From Pectobacterium wasabiae CFBP 3304 (GTDB taxonomy: Bacteria > Pseudomonadota > Gammaproteobacteria > Enterobacterales > Enterobacteriaceae): 64,000 nt of DNA. A program made the position numbers and the translations under genes. Of the stretch, positions 29,375-39,241 are shown piece by piece (within the stretch, counting starts at the first letter, position 1; every line of letters starts with the position of its first letter). The stretch spans positions 2,418,001 to 2,482,000 of the forward strand of contig NZ_CP015750.1 of the NCBI RefSeq assembly GCF_001742185.1. Direction: 5' to 3'. The notes under the pieces are model-generated. The model did no database searches and was not told where the DNA came from. It saw only the letters and a list, made by a program, of their open reading frames with translations.

Positions 29375-30676
29375 TCAGTGCTGCTTGGCTTCTTTCAATG
29401 TTTCAGTAGCGGCGGCGACTTCTGAGGCTGGTTGGTTTTTCAACACCGTCCAGATCACAACGGCACCTAACAGGTCAAAGACCGCCAGTGCAGCAAACAG
29501 CGGGCTGAAGCCCATCGTATCGGCCAATGCACCGACTACCAATGCAAACATGGTGCTCGCCATCCAGGCAGCCATACCAGTCAAGCCATTTGCCGTCGCG
29601 ACTTCATTACGGCCAAATACGTCAGATGACAGGGTAATCAGTGCGCCAGACAGCGACTGGTGCGCGAAGCCACCGACGCACAGCAGTGCGATAGCAACGT
29701 AAGGACTGGAGAACAGCCCGATCATACCGGGGCCAATCATCAGCACCGCACCCATGGTCACCACCAGCTTACGGGAAACGATTAGGTTCACTTTGAAGTG
29801 CTTTTGGAACAGCATTGGCAAGTAGCCACCGAGGATGCAGCCGATATCGGCGAACAGCATTGGCATCCAGGCGAACATGGCGATTTCTTTCAGGTTAAAG
29901 CCGTAGGCCTTAAACATGAACAGCGGGATCCAGGCGTTGAACGTTCCCCACGCAGGCTCAGCCAGAAAACGCGGCAGGGCGATACCCCAGAATTGACGGT
30001 TACGCAGGATCTGCCAGGCAGACATTTTTTTCGCGTTATTGGTTTGGTGCTGTGCTTCCTGCCCGTTAAGAATGTAGTCGCGCTCTTCGTCGCTGAGTTT
30101 TTTCTGATCTTTCGGGTGCTTGTAGAAAATGAGCCAGCAGATTGCCCAGACCATACTGAGTGCACCAGTAATGATAAAGGCCATTTCCCAACTGTGCGCC
30201 ACAATGGCCCATACCACTAATGGTGGGGCGATCATTGCGCCGATGGATGATCCCACGTTGAAGTAACCGACGGCGACTGAACGCTCTTTTGCCGGGAACC
30301 ACTCGCTGCTGGCTTTCAGACCCGCAGGGATCATTGCCGCTTCCGCCATACCGACCGCGCCGCGGGCGATAGCCAGACCACCCCAACTGTTTGCCAATGC
30401 GGTGCCCATGCAGCAGATAGCCCACATAATAGCAAACATGGCATAGCCGACTTTGGTGCCAAGCAAATCCAGTACATAGCCGGCGATGGGTTGCATAATG
30501 GTATAACAAGCTGAATAGGCAGCCACGATGTAAGAATACTGCTGTGTGGTGATGTGCAGTTGATCTTGTAGCGTCGGTGCGGCGACGGAAATTGCATTAC
30601 GCGTCAGATATCCCAGCACGGTGCCAATGGTCACCAGGCCGATCATATACCAGCGTAATCCTTTGATTTTACGCAT
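29375..30676 (-). CDS. exuT: Hexuronate transporter ExuT
   Basis: This 433-residue MFS proton symporter takes up galacturonate and glucuronate. About twelve hydrophobic segments are visible. Family stretches include LTRNAISVAAPTLQ, GYVLDLLGTKVGYAMFAI, the ANSWGGLAIARGAVGMAEAAMIPAG loop and a C-terminal GRNEVATANGLTGMAAW. It is divergent from uxaCBA with a 421-bp control region containing an ExuR-type operator, so transporter and pathway are switched together. This uptake step suits a bacterium that breaks down plant pectin. Confidence 0.97.
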   Translation of the reverse strand: MRKIKGLRWYMIGLVTIGTVLGYLTRNAISVAAPTLQDQLHITTQQYSYIVAAYSACYTIMQPIAGYVLDLLGTKVGYAMFAIMWAICCMGTALANSWGGLAIARGAVGMAEAAMIPAGLKASSEWFPAKERSVAVGYFNVGSSIGAMIAPPLVVWAIVAHSWEMAFIITGALSMVWAICWLIFYKHPKDQKKLSDEERDYILNGQEAQHQTNNAKKMSAWQILRNRQFWGIALPRFLAEPAWGTFNAWIPLFMFKAYGFNLKEIAMFAWMPMLFADIGCILGGYLPMLFQKHFKVNLIVSRKLVVTMGAVLMIGPGMIGLFSSPYVAIALLCVGGFAHQSLSGALITLSSDVFGRNEVATANGLTGMAAWMASTMFALVVGALADTMGFSPLFAALAVFDLLGAVVIWTVLKNQPASEVAAATETLKEAKQH

Positions 30677-31097
30677 TTAACTTTCTCTCCGAGTCAATAA
30701 AAAACACAGTGGTGGCTCTTGAGTAGCGTCACGGTGTGAAGTGTCTTGTGATGTAATGCGACACGTTTTTTTGTTGTGCTGAACAGGAAAACCCTTCTCT
30801 TTGTGAGATAGCGATTGAATCCCAGCTCAAGGCAGCGCTACAATAATTTGTCATACAACTTTAAAAGTTGAGTGACATCACAAAACCATTATTTTTATAC
30901 GGAATAATGAATTATTTGCTTAAATAGTGAAGAGCCAGCCATAAAGGGCCATGAATGCTGAGTTATTGTACTGCTTTGTTACATTTTTGCGATCATGACC
31001 TCACAAATGCTGTGAGATATTGCGCATAATTGGTGTGATATCTTTTAACGACCAACCCATTTGGTGCACAAGAAGCACGGTAAGTAAGGAAGAAAAC
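30677..31097. other. Divergent control region between exuT and uxaC
   Basis: This 421-bp stretch has no gene. It contains a probable ExuR operator at 30845-30862 and a weaker second match at 31027-31044 (TAATTGGTGTGATATCTT, 11 of 18). Half-sites resembling CRP boxes occur near 30745 and 31010 but are not convincing. Confidence 0.55.
30845..30862. promoter_or_regulatory. Probable ExuR/UxuR operator between exuT and uxaC
   Basis: AATTTGTCATACAACTTT matches the hexuronate operator consensus at 13 of 18 positions. It lies midway between the divergent genes, so one bound repressor could block both. Confidence 0.55.
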
Positions 31098-32507
31098 ATG
31101 CCCCAGTTTCTGAGTGAAGATTTTCTGTTAGACACTGAGTTTGCCCGTCGCCTTTATCATGAATATGCCGTCGATCAACCGATATTTGATTATCACTGCC
31201 ATTTACCACCTGAGCAGATCGCGGAAAACTATCGCTTTAAAAATCTGTATGACATCTGGTTGAAGGGCGATCACTACAAGTGGCGTGCGATGCGCACTAA
31301 CGGCGTGCCTGAACGTTTGTGTACGGGCGATGCCGGTGATTGGGAAAAATTTGAAGCTTGGGCTGCTACCGTGCCGCATACCATCGGCAACCCGCTTTAC
31401 CACTGGACACACCTGGAGCTGCGCCGTCCATTTGGCGTAACCGGTACGCTGCTGTCACCAAGTACGGCAAAAGATATTTGGGATCGTTGTAATGCCATGC
31501 TGGAACGCGATGATTTTACCGCGCGCGGCATCATGCAGCAGATGAACGTGAAAATGGTGGGTACGACAGACGATCCGATTGACGATCTGCGCCACCACAA
31601 AGCCGTTGCTCAGGATTCAAGCTTCTCCATCAAGGTGCTGCCGAGCTGGCGTCCAGATAAAGCGTTCAACATTGAGTTAGCGACCTTCAACGACTATATG
31701 GCGAAGCTGGGTGAAGTTTCTGACACCGACATTCGTCGCTTTAGCGATCTGCAAACGGCACTGACCAAGCGTCTGGATCACTTCGCGGCACACGGTTGCA
31801 AAGTTTCCGACCATGCGCTGGATGTGGTGCTGTTTGCCGAAGCGGATGACGCAACGCTGGATAAAATTCTGGCGCGCCGTCTTGCTGGCGAAACGCTGAG
31901 CGAACATGAAGTGGCACAGTTCAAAACCGGTGTTCTGGTTTGGCTGGGTGCGGAATATGCCCGTCGCGGTTGGGTTCAGCAGTATCACATTGGCGCACTG
32001 CGCAACAATAACTTGCGTCAGTTCAAGCTGCTGGGGCCGGATGTCGGCTTCGACTCCATCAACGACCGTCCGCTGGCTCAGGAACTGTCTCGCCTGCTCA
32101 GTAAGCAGAATGAAGAAAACCTGCTGCCGAAAACCATCCTTTACTGCCTGAACCCGCGTGATAACGAAGTGCTCGGCACCATGATCGGCAACTTCCAGGG
32201 CGAAGGGATGCCGGGCAAGATGCAGTTCGGTTCTGGCTGGTGGTTCAACGATCAGAAGGACGGTATGCAACGCCAGATGACACAGCTAGCGCAGCTTGGT
32301 TTGCTGAGCCGCTTTGTCGGTATGCTGACCGATAGCCGTAGCTTCCTGTCTTATACCCGTCATGAATATTTCCGCCGCATTCTGTGCCAGATGATTGGCC
32401 GCTGGGTGGAAGATGGCGAAGCGCCAGCCGATCTGCCGCTGCTGGGCGAAATGGTGAAAAACATCAGTTTCGATAACGCTAAAAACTATTTTGCCATCGA
32501 GCTGTAA
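31098..32507 (+). CDS. uxaC: Uronate isomerase
   Basis: This 469-residue cytoplasmic enzyme interconverts galacturonate with tagaturonate and glucuronate with fructuronate. The conserved metal-site start is seen in [18 protein letters not shown]. Other family stretches are [34 protein letters not shown] and [21 protein letters not shown]. The start is ATG 31098 with AAGGAAG upstream; E. coli UxaC has 470 residues. It is the first gene of uxaC-uxaB-uxaA. Confidence 0.97.
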   Translation: MPQFLSEDFLLDTEFARRLYHEYAVDQPIFDYHCHLPPEQIAENYRFKNLYDIWLKGDHYKWRAMRTNGVPERLCTGDAGDWEKFEAWAATVPHTIGNPLYHWTHLELRRPFGVTGTLLSPSTAKDIWDRCNAMLERDDFTARGIMQQMNVKMVGTTDDPIDDLRHHKAVAQDSSFSIKVLPSWRPDKAFNIELATFNDYMAKLGEVSDTDIRRFSDLQTALTKRLDHFAAHGCKVSDHALDVVLFAEADDATLDKILARRLAGETLSEHEVAQFKTGVLVWLGAEYARRGWVQQYHIGALRNNNLRQFKLLGPDVGFDSINDRPLAQELSRLLSKQNEENLLPKTILYCLNPRDNEVLGTMIGNFQGEGMPGKMQFGSGWWFNDQKDGMQRQMTQLAQLGLLSRFVGMLTDSRSFLSYTRHEYFRRILCQMIGRWVEDGEAPADLPLLGEMVKNISFDNAKNYFAIEL

Positions 32508-32541
32508 TTCTACCGCGTTGTCGGGTGTGAATTGCACGGGA

Positions 32542-32579
32542 TCGCGGCAGTAAGATTCCCAAAGGGGCTTACGCCGCGA
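32542..32579 (+). repeat. Hairpin 1 between uxaC and uxaB
   Basis: TCGCGGCAGTAAG (32542-32554) pairs with CTTACGCCGCGA (32568-32579) with one bulged A. There is no T-run, so it more likely protects or processes the mRNA than ends it. Confidence 0.6.
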
Positions 32580-32602
32580 CTCTCTGTGTCTCGGTCTTTT
32601 GT

Positions 32603-32633
32603 CATCAGCACCTGTGGTGATTGGGTGCTGGTG
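32603..32633 (+). repeat. Hairpin 2 between uxaC and uxaB
   Basis: CATCAGCACC (32603-32612) pairs with GGTGCTGGTG (32624-32633) with one G-T pair. Together with hairpin 1 it fills the 202-bp gap and may set the relative levels of UxaC and UxaB. Confidence 0.55.
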
Positions 32634-32709
32634 AATATGAATATAGGGCAAGGATGACGGTTTATCGGTCGTGCCCTGAATATAAGATTCGTCCTGAGGT
32701 AGCCTGTTA

Positions 32710-34176
32710 ATGCAAACGTTAAATCGTCGTAATTTCCCCGGTCGTCAACACCCGGATCGTGTTATCCAGTTTGGTGAAGGTAACTTCCTGCGCGCCTTTG
32801 TTGACTGGCAGTTGGATTTGCTGAATGAGCACACCGATTTAGATGCGGGTATTGTCATTGTTCGCCCGATCGATTCCGATTTCCCGCCCGCACTGGACAC
32901 TCAGGATGGGTTGTACACCACGATTATCCGTGGCCTGAATGAACAGGGTGAAGCCGTTCGCGAACCACGCCTGATCCGTTCAGTAAACCGTGAAATCAAC
33001 GTGTACCGTCAGTTTGATGACTATCTGGCTCTGGCGCACGATCCGAACATCCGTTTCGTGTTTTCAAATACCACCGAAGCGGGTATCAGCTATCACGCGG
33101 AGGACCGCCTGAGTGATGCGCCGCCAGTCAGCTTCCCAGCGAAATTAACGCGCCTGCTGTATGAGCGCTTCTGTCACTTTGACGGCGCGGCAGATAAAGG
33201 CTGGGTGCTGTTACCGTGTGAACTGATTGATTACAACGGCGTGGCGCTGAAAGAACTGGTGCTGCGCTATGCGGCACAGTGGGAATTGACGCCAACGTTT
33301 ACCGCCTGGTTGAACGATCACAACACCTTCTGCTCGACGCTGGTGGACCGCATTGTTACGGGTTACCCGCGTGCCGAAGTTGAGGCGCTCCAGCAGGAAA
33401 TGGGCTATCAGGATACCTTCTGGGATACGGCGGAACACTTCTATCTGTTCGTTATTCAGGGGCCACAGTGGCTGGCGGAAGAATTACGTCTGAACAAGCT
33501 GGATCTGAACGTTCGTATCGTTGATGACATCAAACCATATAAAGAACGCAAAGTGGCGATCCTCAACGGTGCGCATACCGCGCTGGTGCCGGTCGCATTC
33601 CTGTCGGGTTTGGATACCGTTGGCGAATCGATGGATGATGCCCTGATTGGCGCATTCGTGGAAAAAACCATTGCCGAAGAGATTGTCCCGGTATTGGATT
33701 TACCACATGACGAACTGACTTCATTTGCTCAGGCCGTACTAAGCCGCTTCCGTAACCCATTCATTCAGCATCAACTGTTATCTATCTCGCTGAATGGCAT
33801 GACCAAATTCCGTACCCGCATTCTGCCGCAGTTGCTGACTTATCGTGAGCGTCACGGTGAATTGCCTGCTCGCTTGACGTTTGCGCTGGCGGCTCTGATT
33901 GCATTCTATCGCGGCGAGCGCAGCGGTGAAGGCGATGCGCTGCAAACCTATCCGTTGCAGGACGACGCTCATTGGCTAGAGCGTTATTCCTCGCTATGGG
34001 CGGGCGTAAAAGAAAACACCGTCAGTCTGGCTGAACTGGTGAATGTAGTGCTGCGTGATGCAGACCATTGGGAACAGGATTTAACGCAGGTTCCTGGACT
34101 TGCTGCGCAGGTGACAAAACAGTTACAAACCATCGTTGATCGCGGTATGCGCGCAGCCGTGGAAGGTTATTGCTAA
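32710..34176 (+). CDS. uxaB: Tagaturonate reductase (altronate oxidoreductase)
   Basis: This 488-residue cytoplasmic NADH-dependent enzyme reduces tagaturonate to altronate. It belongs to the long-chain mannitol dehydrogenase family. The N-terminal dinucleotide-binding start ([21 protein letters not shown]) and the [20 protein letters not shown] segment with the catalytic Lys region are visible. Length is close to E. coli UxaB (483). It lies between uxaC and uxaA, whereas in E. coli uxaB is elsewhere, so here the whole galacturonate branch is one cluster. Confidence 0.96.
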   Translation: MQTLNRRNFPGRQHPDRVIQFGEGNFLRAFVDWQLDLLNEHTDLDAGIVIVRPIDSDFPPALDTQDGLYTTIIRGLNEQGEAVREPRLIRSVNREINVYRQFDDYLALAHDPNIRFVFSNTTEAGISYHAEDRLSDAPPVSFPAKLTRLLYERFCHFDGAADKGWVLLPCELIDYNGVALKELVLRYAAQWELTPTFTAWLNDHNTFCSTLVDRIVTGYPRAEVEALQQEMGYQDTFWDTAEHFYLFVIQGPQWLAEELRLNKLDLNVRIVDDIKPYKERKVAILNGAHTALVPVAFLSGLDTVGESMDDALIGAFVEKTIAEEIVPVLDLPHDELTSFAQAVLSRFRNPFIQHQLLSISLNGMTKFRTRILPQLLTYRERHGELPARLTFALAALIAFYRGERSGEGDALQTYPLQDDAHWLERYSSLWAGVKENTVSLAELVNVVLRDADHWEQDLTQVPGLAAQVTKQLQTIVDRGMRAAVEGYC

Positions 34177-34195
34177 TCAGCAAGAAGGGTTATCC

Positions 34196-35686
34196 ATGCA
34201 AAGTATTATAAAAATTCATTCTCTGGACAATGTGGCTGTCGCCTTGCGTGATGTTGATCAAGGCGAAACGGTGTCGGTGGATAGCTATACGGTGACACTT
34301 CAGCAACCTGTCGTGCGCGGACATAAGTTCGCGCTGGAAACCATCGCACCGGGAGAAATGATTACCAAGTATGGCCTGCCGATCGGCCATGCGCTGGTTT
34401 CTATTGCTCCCGGAGAACATATTCACTCCCAGAATGCGAAGACTAATCTGAGCGATTTGGATGAATACCAGTACCAACCTGAATTTCTCGAACTGCCTGC
34501 ACAGATGGGCGATCGGGAGGTGCAACTCTACCGTCGCAAAAATGGCGATGTTGGTATCCGTAATGAGTTATGGATCCTGCCAACCGTCGGCTGTGTAAAC
34601 GGTATTGCTCGCCAGATTCAGCAGCGTTTCCTGAAAGAAACCAACGATGCGGAAGGTATCGACGGCGTTTACCTGTTCAGCCATACCTTCGGCTGTTCAC
34701 AGCTCGGTCAGGATCATGAAAACACCCGCACGATGCTGCAAAACATGGTGCGTCACCCGAATGCGGGCGCGGTGCTCGTGATCGGTCTGGGTTGTGAGAA
34801 CAATCAGGTTGATGCATTCCGCAGTACGTTGGGGGGCTTTGACTCTGACCGCGTCACGTTCATGGTATGCCAGCAGCAGGACGATGAAGTTGAAGCGGGT
34901 CTGGAGCGTCTGCACACGCTGTATGAAGCGATGCGTCATGACAAGCGTGAACCAGGCAAGCTGAGTGAGCTGAAGTTCGGTCTGGAATGTGGTGGCTCCG
35001 ATGGGTTGTCTGGTATTACGGCCAACCCGCTGCTAGGCCGTTTCTCCGACTATCTGATTGCTAACGGTGGTACCACGGTGCTGACCGAAGTGCCGGAGAT
35101 GTTCGGTGCGGAACGCATTCTGATGAGCCGTTGCCGTGATGAAGCGACGTTTGAGAAAACGGTGCACATGGTGAATGACTTTAAACAGTACTTCATCGCG
35201 CATAACCAGCCGATTTACGAGAACCCATCACCGGGTAACAAAGCGGGTGGGATCACCACGCTGGAAGAGAAATCGCTGGGCTGTACGCAAAAAGCCGGGC
35301 AGAGCAAAGTGGTGGACGTGCTGAAATATGGTGAGCGCTTACATACTCCAGGGCTTAACCTGCTCAGCGCACCGGGAAATGATGCCGTAGCAACCAGCGC
35401 ACTGGCGGGGGCAGGGTGTCATATGGTGCTGTTCAGCACCGGGCGCGGCACGCCTTACGGCGGGTTTGTTCCTACCGTAAAACTGGCGACCAACAGTGAA
35501 CTGGCGAAGAAGAAACCGCACTGGATTGATTTTGATGCGGGACGTCTGATCCACGACATGCCGATGGATGAACTGCTGAGCCAGTTTGTGGAGCTGATCG
35601 TCGAGACTGCTGACGGTAAGCGCACGAAGAATGAAGTGAACGACTTCCGCGAATTGGCCATATTTAAGAGCGGCGTGACGTTGTAA
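34196..35686 (+). CDS. uxaA: Altronate dehydratase
   Basis: This 496-residue cytoplasmic enzyme dehydrates altronate to 2-keto-3-deoxygluconate. It has an N-terminal SAF domain (about 1-95) and the C-terminal catalytic part, with conserved Cys in PTVGCVNGIARQI, SHTFGCSQLG and GLGCENNQVD, and EKSLGCTQKAGQS later. The start is ATG 34196, 19 bp after uxaB, with AAGAAGGG upstream. It completes the uxaCBA operon and is followed by a rho-independent terminator. Confidence 0.97.
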   Translation: MQSIIKIHSLDNVAVALRDVDQGETVSVDSYTVTLQQPVVRGHKFALETIAPGEMITKYGLPIGHALVSIAPGEHIHSQNAKTNLSDLDEYQYQPEFLELPAQMGDREVQLYRRKNGDVGIRNELWILPTVGCVNGIARQIQQRFLKETNDAEGIDGVYLFSHTFGCSQLGQDHENTRTMLQNMVRHPNAGAVLVIGLGCENNQVDAFRSTLGGFDSDRVTFMVCQQQDDEVEAGLERLHTLYEAMRHDKREPGKLSELKFGLECGGSDGLSGITANPLLGRFSDYLIANGGTTVLTEVPEMFGAERILMSRCRDEATFEKTVHMVNDFKQYFIAHNQPIYENPSPGNKAGGITTLEEKSLGCTQKAGQSKVVDVLKYGERLHTPGLNLLSAPGNDAVATSALAGAGCHMVLFSTGRGTPYGGFVPTVKLATNSELAKKKPHWIDFDAGRLIHDMPMDELLSQFVELIVETADGKRTKNEVNDFRELAIFKSGVTL

Positions 35687-35710
35687 ATTCTATTTATTCC
35701 AATTAAAATA

Positions 35711-35748
35711 AAACGGCGTTTCATTTTTATAATGACGCCGTTTTTTTT
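35711..35748 (+). terminator. Rho-independent terminator of uxaCBA
   Basis: AAACGGCGTTTCAT pairs with ATGACGCCGTTT with a small bulge, followed by eight T (35741-35748), 24 bp after the uxaA stop. Confidence 0.88.
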
Positions 35749-35775
35749 CGCCACAACTTTTTAGAGGCAGGGATC

Positions 35776-36306
35776 ATGACACACTATTGGGTTGCCCAGT
35801 CTGTTGGTGTATTGGCTTTTCTGGTCGGTATCACCATGTTTTTCAACCGTAACGATAAAAAATTCAAAATACAGCTCTCGGCATACAGCGCGGTGATTGG
35901 CCTGCATTTCTTCCTGATGGGGGCAAATGCGGCGGGTGCCAGCGCCTTGTTGAATTCGGCACGCACGCTAATCTCACTCAAAACACACAACATCATCGTG
36001 ATGTTTGTCTTTATTGCATTAACGCTCGTATTTGGTTTGTCGGGTATGCACCATGCGATGGAACTGCTGCCGATAGCGGGGACGGTCGCCAGTACCTGGG
36101 CGCTGTTCCGCACCTCTGGGTTAACGACGCGCTGCGTGATGTGGTGCTCAACGGCCTGCTGGGTTGCGCATAATATCTGGCTGGGCTCGATTGGCGGATC
36201 GCTGATCGAAGGCAGTTTCCTGCTGATGAACGGCTTTAACATCATCCGCTTCTGGCGCATGCAGAAACGTGGTATCGATCCGTTTAGTGTAGAGAAGAAA
36301 GTGTAA
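35776..36306 (+). CDS. ygjV: Inner-membrane protein YgjV
   Basis: This 176-residue protein has about six hydrophobic segments. It begins MTHYWVAQSVGVLAFLVGIT and has a short charged loop (FFNRNDKKFKIQLSAY), then GANAAGASALLNSARTLISL. It belongs to the YgjV family of unknown function. The start at 35776 has AGAGGCAGGGA upstream. As in E. coli, it lies between uxaA and sstT. Expression is likely separate from uxaCBA because of the terminator upstream. Confidence 0.9.
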   Translation: MTHYWVAQSVGVLAFLVGITMFFNRNDKKFKIQLSAYSAVIGLHFFLMGANAAGASALLNSARTLISLKTHNIIVMFVFIALTLVFGLSGMHHAMELLPIAGTVASTWALFRTSGLTTRCVMWCSTACWVAHNIWLGSIGGSLIEGSFLLMNGFNIIRFWRMQKRGIDPFSVEKKV

Positions 36307-36318
36307 TGTCAGGCGATG

Positions 36319-36352
36319 CTAGCGCCGTGCGTTTTTACGCGAACGGCGCTAG
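36319..36352. terminator. 10-bp hairpin between convergent ygjV and sstT
   Basis: CTAGCGCCGT (36319-36328) pairs with ACGGCGCTAG (36343-36352), with an inner GCGT/ACGC stem. It sits between two convergent stops and probably serves both directions. Confidence 0.65.
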
Positions 36353-36371
36353 AGGAAGAGGTACGAAGAAA

Positions 36372-37619
36372 TTACAGCAGATTTAAGCGCTCTTTTTCCG
36401 CCAGTTTGGCATCTTCCGCGTGACACACGGCGGCGATGAACATCACGTCCGTTGAGGAGTTCACTGCAGTTTCTGCCGAGTCCTGCAAGACGCCGATGAT
36501 GAAACCAACGGCAACGACCTGCATGGCGATATCGTTGGAAATACCGAACATGCTACATGCCAGCGGAATCAGCAACAGTGAACCACCTGCTACGCCCGAT
36601 GCGCCACAGGCACACAGCGACGCCACGACGCTGAGCAGCAGCGCAGTCGGTACGTCAACCTGAATTCCCAGCGTATGCGCGGCGGCTAGCGTGAGTACCG
36701 TAATGGTAATCGCAGCGCCTGCCATATTGATGGTGGCACCCAGTGGGATGGCGACGGAGTAGGTGTCTTCATCCAGATTCAGCTTACGGCACAGCTCCAT
36801 ATTCACCGGAATGTTGGCCGCTGAGCTACGGGTAAAGAAGGCAGTCACACCGCTCTCCCGCAGGCAGCGCAGTACCAGCGGATAAGGGTTGCTGCGAATC
36901 TTCCAGTAGACGATCAATGGATTGACCACCAGCGCGACCAGCAACATACCGCCGATCAGCACCATCAGCAGATGGGCGTAGCCCCACAGTGCGTCGAAGC
37001 CGGTTTCCGCCAGCGTTGATGCTACCAGACCGAAAATCCCCAGCGGTGCGAAACGAATCACCACGCGCACAATCATGGTCACCGCGTTGGATGCATCGCT
37101 AATCATGCTCTTTGTGCTGTCCGAACCATGGCGGAACGCAATGCCTAGCCCAACGGCCCAGACCAAAATACCAATGTAATTCGCATTCAGTAGTGCATGG
37201 ATTGGGTTGGCGATGATGCTCATCAGCAAGCCTTTTAGCACTTCGACAATACCTGAAGGGGGCGTGATGTCCGCGGCCTGTGCACTCAGTGCCAGCGTAG
37301 AAGGGAAAATGACGCTTAGCACCACGGCAATCAGCGCGGCGGAGAAAGTACCGATGAGATAAAGAAACAAGATCGGGCGAATATTGGTTTTCTGCCCCTG
37401 CTGGTGGTTGGCGATAGAGGCCATGACCAGCACCAATACCAGAATGGGCGCGACGGCTTTTAAGGCACCGACGAACAGCGTGCCAAGTAAACCGGCAGCC
37501 AACGCGGCCTGCGTGGATAACGAAGCCAGAATGATACCGGTTACAAGCCCCAGAAGGATCTGTTGAACCAGACTACCGCGAGTAATGTACTGCAAAAAAC
37601 GAGACTGTTGAGTTTCCAT
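36372..37619 (-). CDS. sstT: Sodium/serine-threonine symporter SstT
   Basis: This 415-residue inner-membrane transporter of the dicarboxylate/amino acid:cation symporter family couples serine and threonine uptake to sodium. The re-entrant hairpin Ser-rich motif is visible ([19 protein letters not shown]), as are [21 protein letters not shown] and [18 protein letters not shown]. Length equals E. coli SstT (414). The start at 37619 is the only sensible Met. Its upstream region carries hairpin repeats (37771-37877) separating it from alx. Confidence 0.97.
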   Translation of the reverse strand: METQQSRFLQYITRGSLVQQILLGLVTGIILASLSTQAALAAGLLGTLFVGALKAVAPILVLVLVMASIANHQQGQKTNIRPILFLYLIGTFSAALIAVVLSVIFPSTLALSAQAADITPPSGIVEVLKGLLMSIIANPIHALLNANYIGILVWAVGLGIAFRHGSDSTKSMISDASNAVTMIVRVVIRFAPLGIFGLVASTLAETGFDALWGYAHLLMVLIGGMLLVALVVNPLIVYWKIRSNPYPLVLRCLRESGVTAFFTRSSAANIPVNMELCRKLNLDEDTYSVAIPLGATINMAGAAITITVLTLAAAHTLGIQVDVPTALLLSVVASLCACGASGVAGGSLLLIPLACSMFGISNDIAMQVVAVGFIIGVLQDSAETAVNSSTDVMFIAAVCHAEDAKLAEKERLNLL

Positions 37620-37770
37620 ATTTTTGACGGTGTAACCGTTCCGCTAAGTGGTTGTGTGCACGGACTGACACCTCTGACATGTGTCGGGTGGCTTTTTCTT
37701 TCCGTAACTAAATGTGTTTGCGTGTATCAGTATATAAAAATTTGCTTTTGAGAAAAGCGCTGATGTGCCT

Positions 37771-37877
37771 TTTTATGACGGACATCCTTGTCCGTCACCC
37801 TGCGGGCCGTTGCTGCGCAACGTTGAAAAACGCTCCCGACGTTTTTTTATGACGGACATCCGTGCCCGTCACTCTGC
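37771..37877. repeat. Two direct copies of a 33-bp hairpin repeat
   Basis: The copies at 37771-37803 and 37845-37877 differ at three positions. Each begins TTTTATGACGGACATCC, and the first contains a perfect GACGGACA/TGTCCGTC stem. Between them lies a CGTTGC/GCAACG stem. They sit between the sstT promoter and the alx stop, so they could affect the end of the alx transcript. Confidence 0.75.
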
Positions 37878-37889
37878 TGAGAGAGAGGA

Positions 37890-38843
37890 TTAGCGCTCCG
37901 CGCGTTTGTTCACCCAGGCGTTGATCAGCATAGTGATGACCAGAATGCTGGCGACGACGCCCAGAGAAATGGCTACCGGAATATGGAAAATGTCGATGAG
38001 CAGCATCTTGATACCGATGAAAATCAGGATGACGGCCAAACCATACTTCAGCAGCGAGAAGCGTTCAGCCACGCCAGCCAGCAGGAAGTACATGGCACGC
38101 AGGCCCAAAATGGCAAACAGGTTCGACGTCAGCACAATAAAGGGATCGGTTGTCACAGCGAAAATCGCCGGGATACTGTCGACGGCGAAAATAACGTCAC
38201 TGATTTCCACCATAATCAGCACCAGAAACAGCGGCGTGGCATACAGCAGGCCGTTACGACGCACGAAGAATCGTTCATTCTCAATGCTGTCCGTCATGCG
38301 CAGATGGCTACGCAGCCAGCGCACTAGCGGCTTGTCGCCGATCGCCCCATCACCTTCTTTAGCCAGCGCCATTTTAATGCCGGTAAACAGCAGAAACGCG
38401 CCAAATACATAGAGTAGCCACTGGAATTGCGTGACCAGCCAACTGCCGCCAAACACCATGAGCGTTCTGAGAACGATGGCACCTAACACGCCGTAAATCA
38501 GTACGCGACGTTGGTATTGTGCAGGAACGGCGAAGTAGCCGAAGAGCATCAGCCAGACGAAGACGTTATCGACGGCAAGGGCTTTCTCGATTAAATAACC
38601 CGTCAGGAAGGCCAGCGATTGCGCATTAGCGACTTCGCGACCCAACGTGCCATCCAGATACCACCAGAAACCGGCGTTGAACAGCAGAGAGAGCGTGACC
38701 CAGACGATCGACCAGACGGCTGCCTGTTTGAACGTCATGACCGTCGACCCTTTACGTCCTTGGTAGAGCAGGTCGATGGCCAGCATCACAATAACAATGG
38801 CAGCGAAGCTGCCCCATAACCAGGGAGTGCCAATGGTGTGCAT
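37890..38843 (-). CDS. alx: TerC-family manganese exporter Alx
   Basis: This 317-residue inner-membrane protein of the TerC family exports manganese in E. coli and is induced by alkaline pH. About nine hydrophobic segments are visible. Characteristic acidic membrane stretches are [17 protein letters not shown] and [21 protein letters not shown], each holding the conserved Asp residues. The start is ATG 38843, with AAGGA upstream; further open frame upstream lies in the leader. A long structured leader (38850-39035) precedes it, as expected for the pH- and manganese-responsive alx riboswitch. Confidence 0.95.
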   Translation of the reverse strand: MHTIGTPWLWGSFAAIVIVMLAIDLLYQGRKGSTVMTFKQAAVWSIVWVTLSLLFNAGFWWYLDGTLGREVANAQSLAFLTGYLIEKALAVDNVFVWLMLFGYFAVPAQYQRRVLIYGVLGAIVLRTLMVFGGSWLVTQFQWLLYVFGAFLLFTGIKMALAKEGDGAIGDKPLVRWLRSHLRMTDSIENERFFVRRNGLLYATPLFLVLIMVEISDVIFAVDSIPAIFAVTTDPFIVLTSNLFAILGLRAMYFLLAGVAERFSLLKYGLAVILIFIGIKMLLIDIFHIPVAISLGVVASILVITMLINAWVNKRAER

Positions 38844-38864
38844 AGCAAGATCCTTAAATAGAAA

Positions 38865-38897
38865 CAAAAACGGCCAACATCGGAAGGACGCTGGCCG
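38865..38897 (-). terminator. Terminator-like hairpin in the alx leader
   Basis: CGGCCAG(38897-38891)..TTGGCCG followed by TTTTTG on the minus strand, ending about 22 bases before the alx start. It is placed to act as the switching terminator of the leader. Confidence 0.6.
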
Positions 38898-39036
38898 CTC
38901 ATGATTAAAGCTGCAAATGCACCTCGCCTTCCGGCAAGGTCTCACTTACAACGTTAATGAAGCTGTTTCATCAAGAATCAAGCTTTTCATCAAGGTTGCC
39001 CAGTAACCGGATGCGATAACCCTTCATCTTTCGCGC
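38865..39036 (-). promoter_or_regulatory. Candidate yybP-ykoY (manganese/pH-responsive) leader of alx
   Basis: On the minus strand the leader contains a CCTTGCCGGAAGGCGAGG hairpin preceded by GTGAGACC, which resembles the 3' conserved element of yybP-ykoY riboswitches. A second hairpin (CGGCCA/TGGCCG, 38897-38871) is followed by TTTTTG just before the ribosome binding site. In E. coli this gene has such a riboswitch. The assignment is by position and partial motif; I could not align the 5' conserved element with certainty. Confidence 0.45.
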
Positions 39037-39037
39037 C

Positions 39038-39144
39038 GCAGGTGTGTTGGCTGCTCTTACTCACCCGAATCACTTACTTATGTAAGCTCATCGGGACTCG
39101 CTCGTTTGCCGCCTTCCTGCAACGTGAAATCTATTGGGTATATA
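39038..39144. repeat. Palindromic repeat, copy C, at the upstream edge of the alx leader
   Basis: It shares CACCCGAATCACTTACTT and GTAAGCTCATCGGGA with copy B at 20041, and ends in ATTGGGTATATA like the outer ends of copies D and E. The left end has diverged or been lost and abuts the candidate riboswitch. Confidence 0.7.
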
Positions 39145-39241
39145 AACATCGTAATGACGATTAGCTGGCGGAAAAGTTACTCCCCTTTGCCTGACAGAAG
39201 ATAGGTGAAAAGATGATCCTGGTCAAATAATTACCACCGTC

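Noticed and set aside
30740..31020. Possible CRP sites between exuT and uxaC
   Set aside because: Only half-sites such as TTGTGATGTAATGCGACA and TGTGAGATATTGCGCA are present, and the second half does not match well enough to claim a site.
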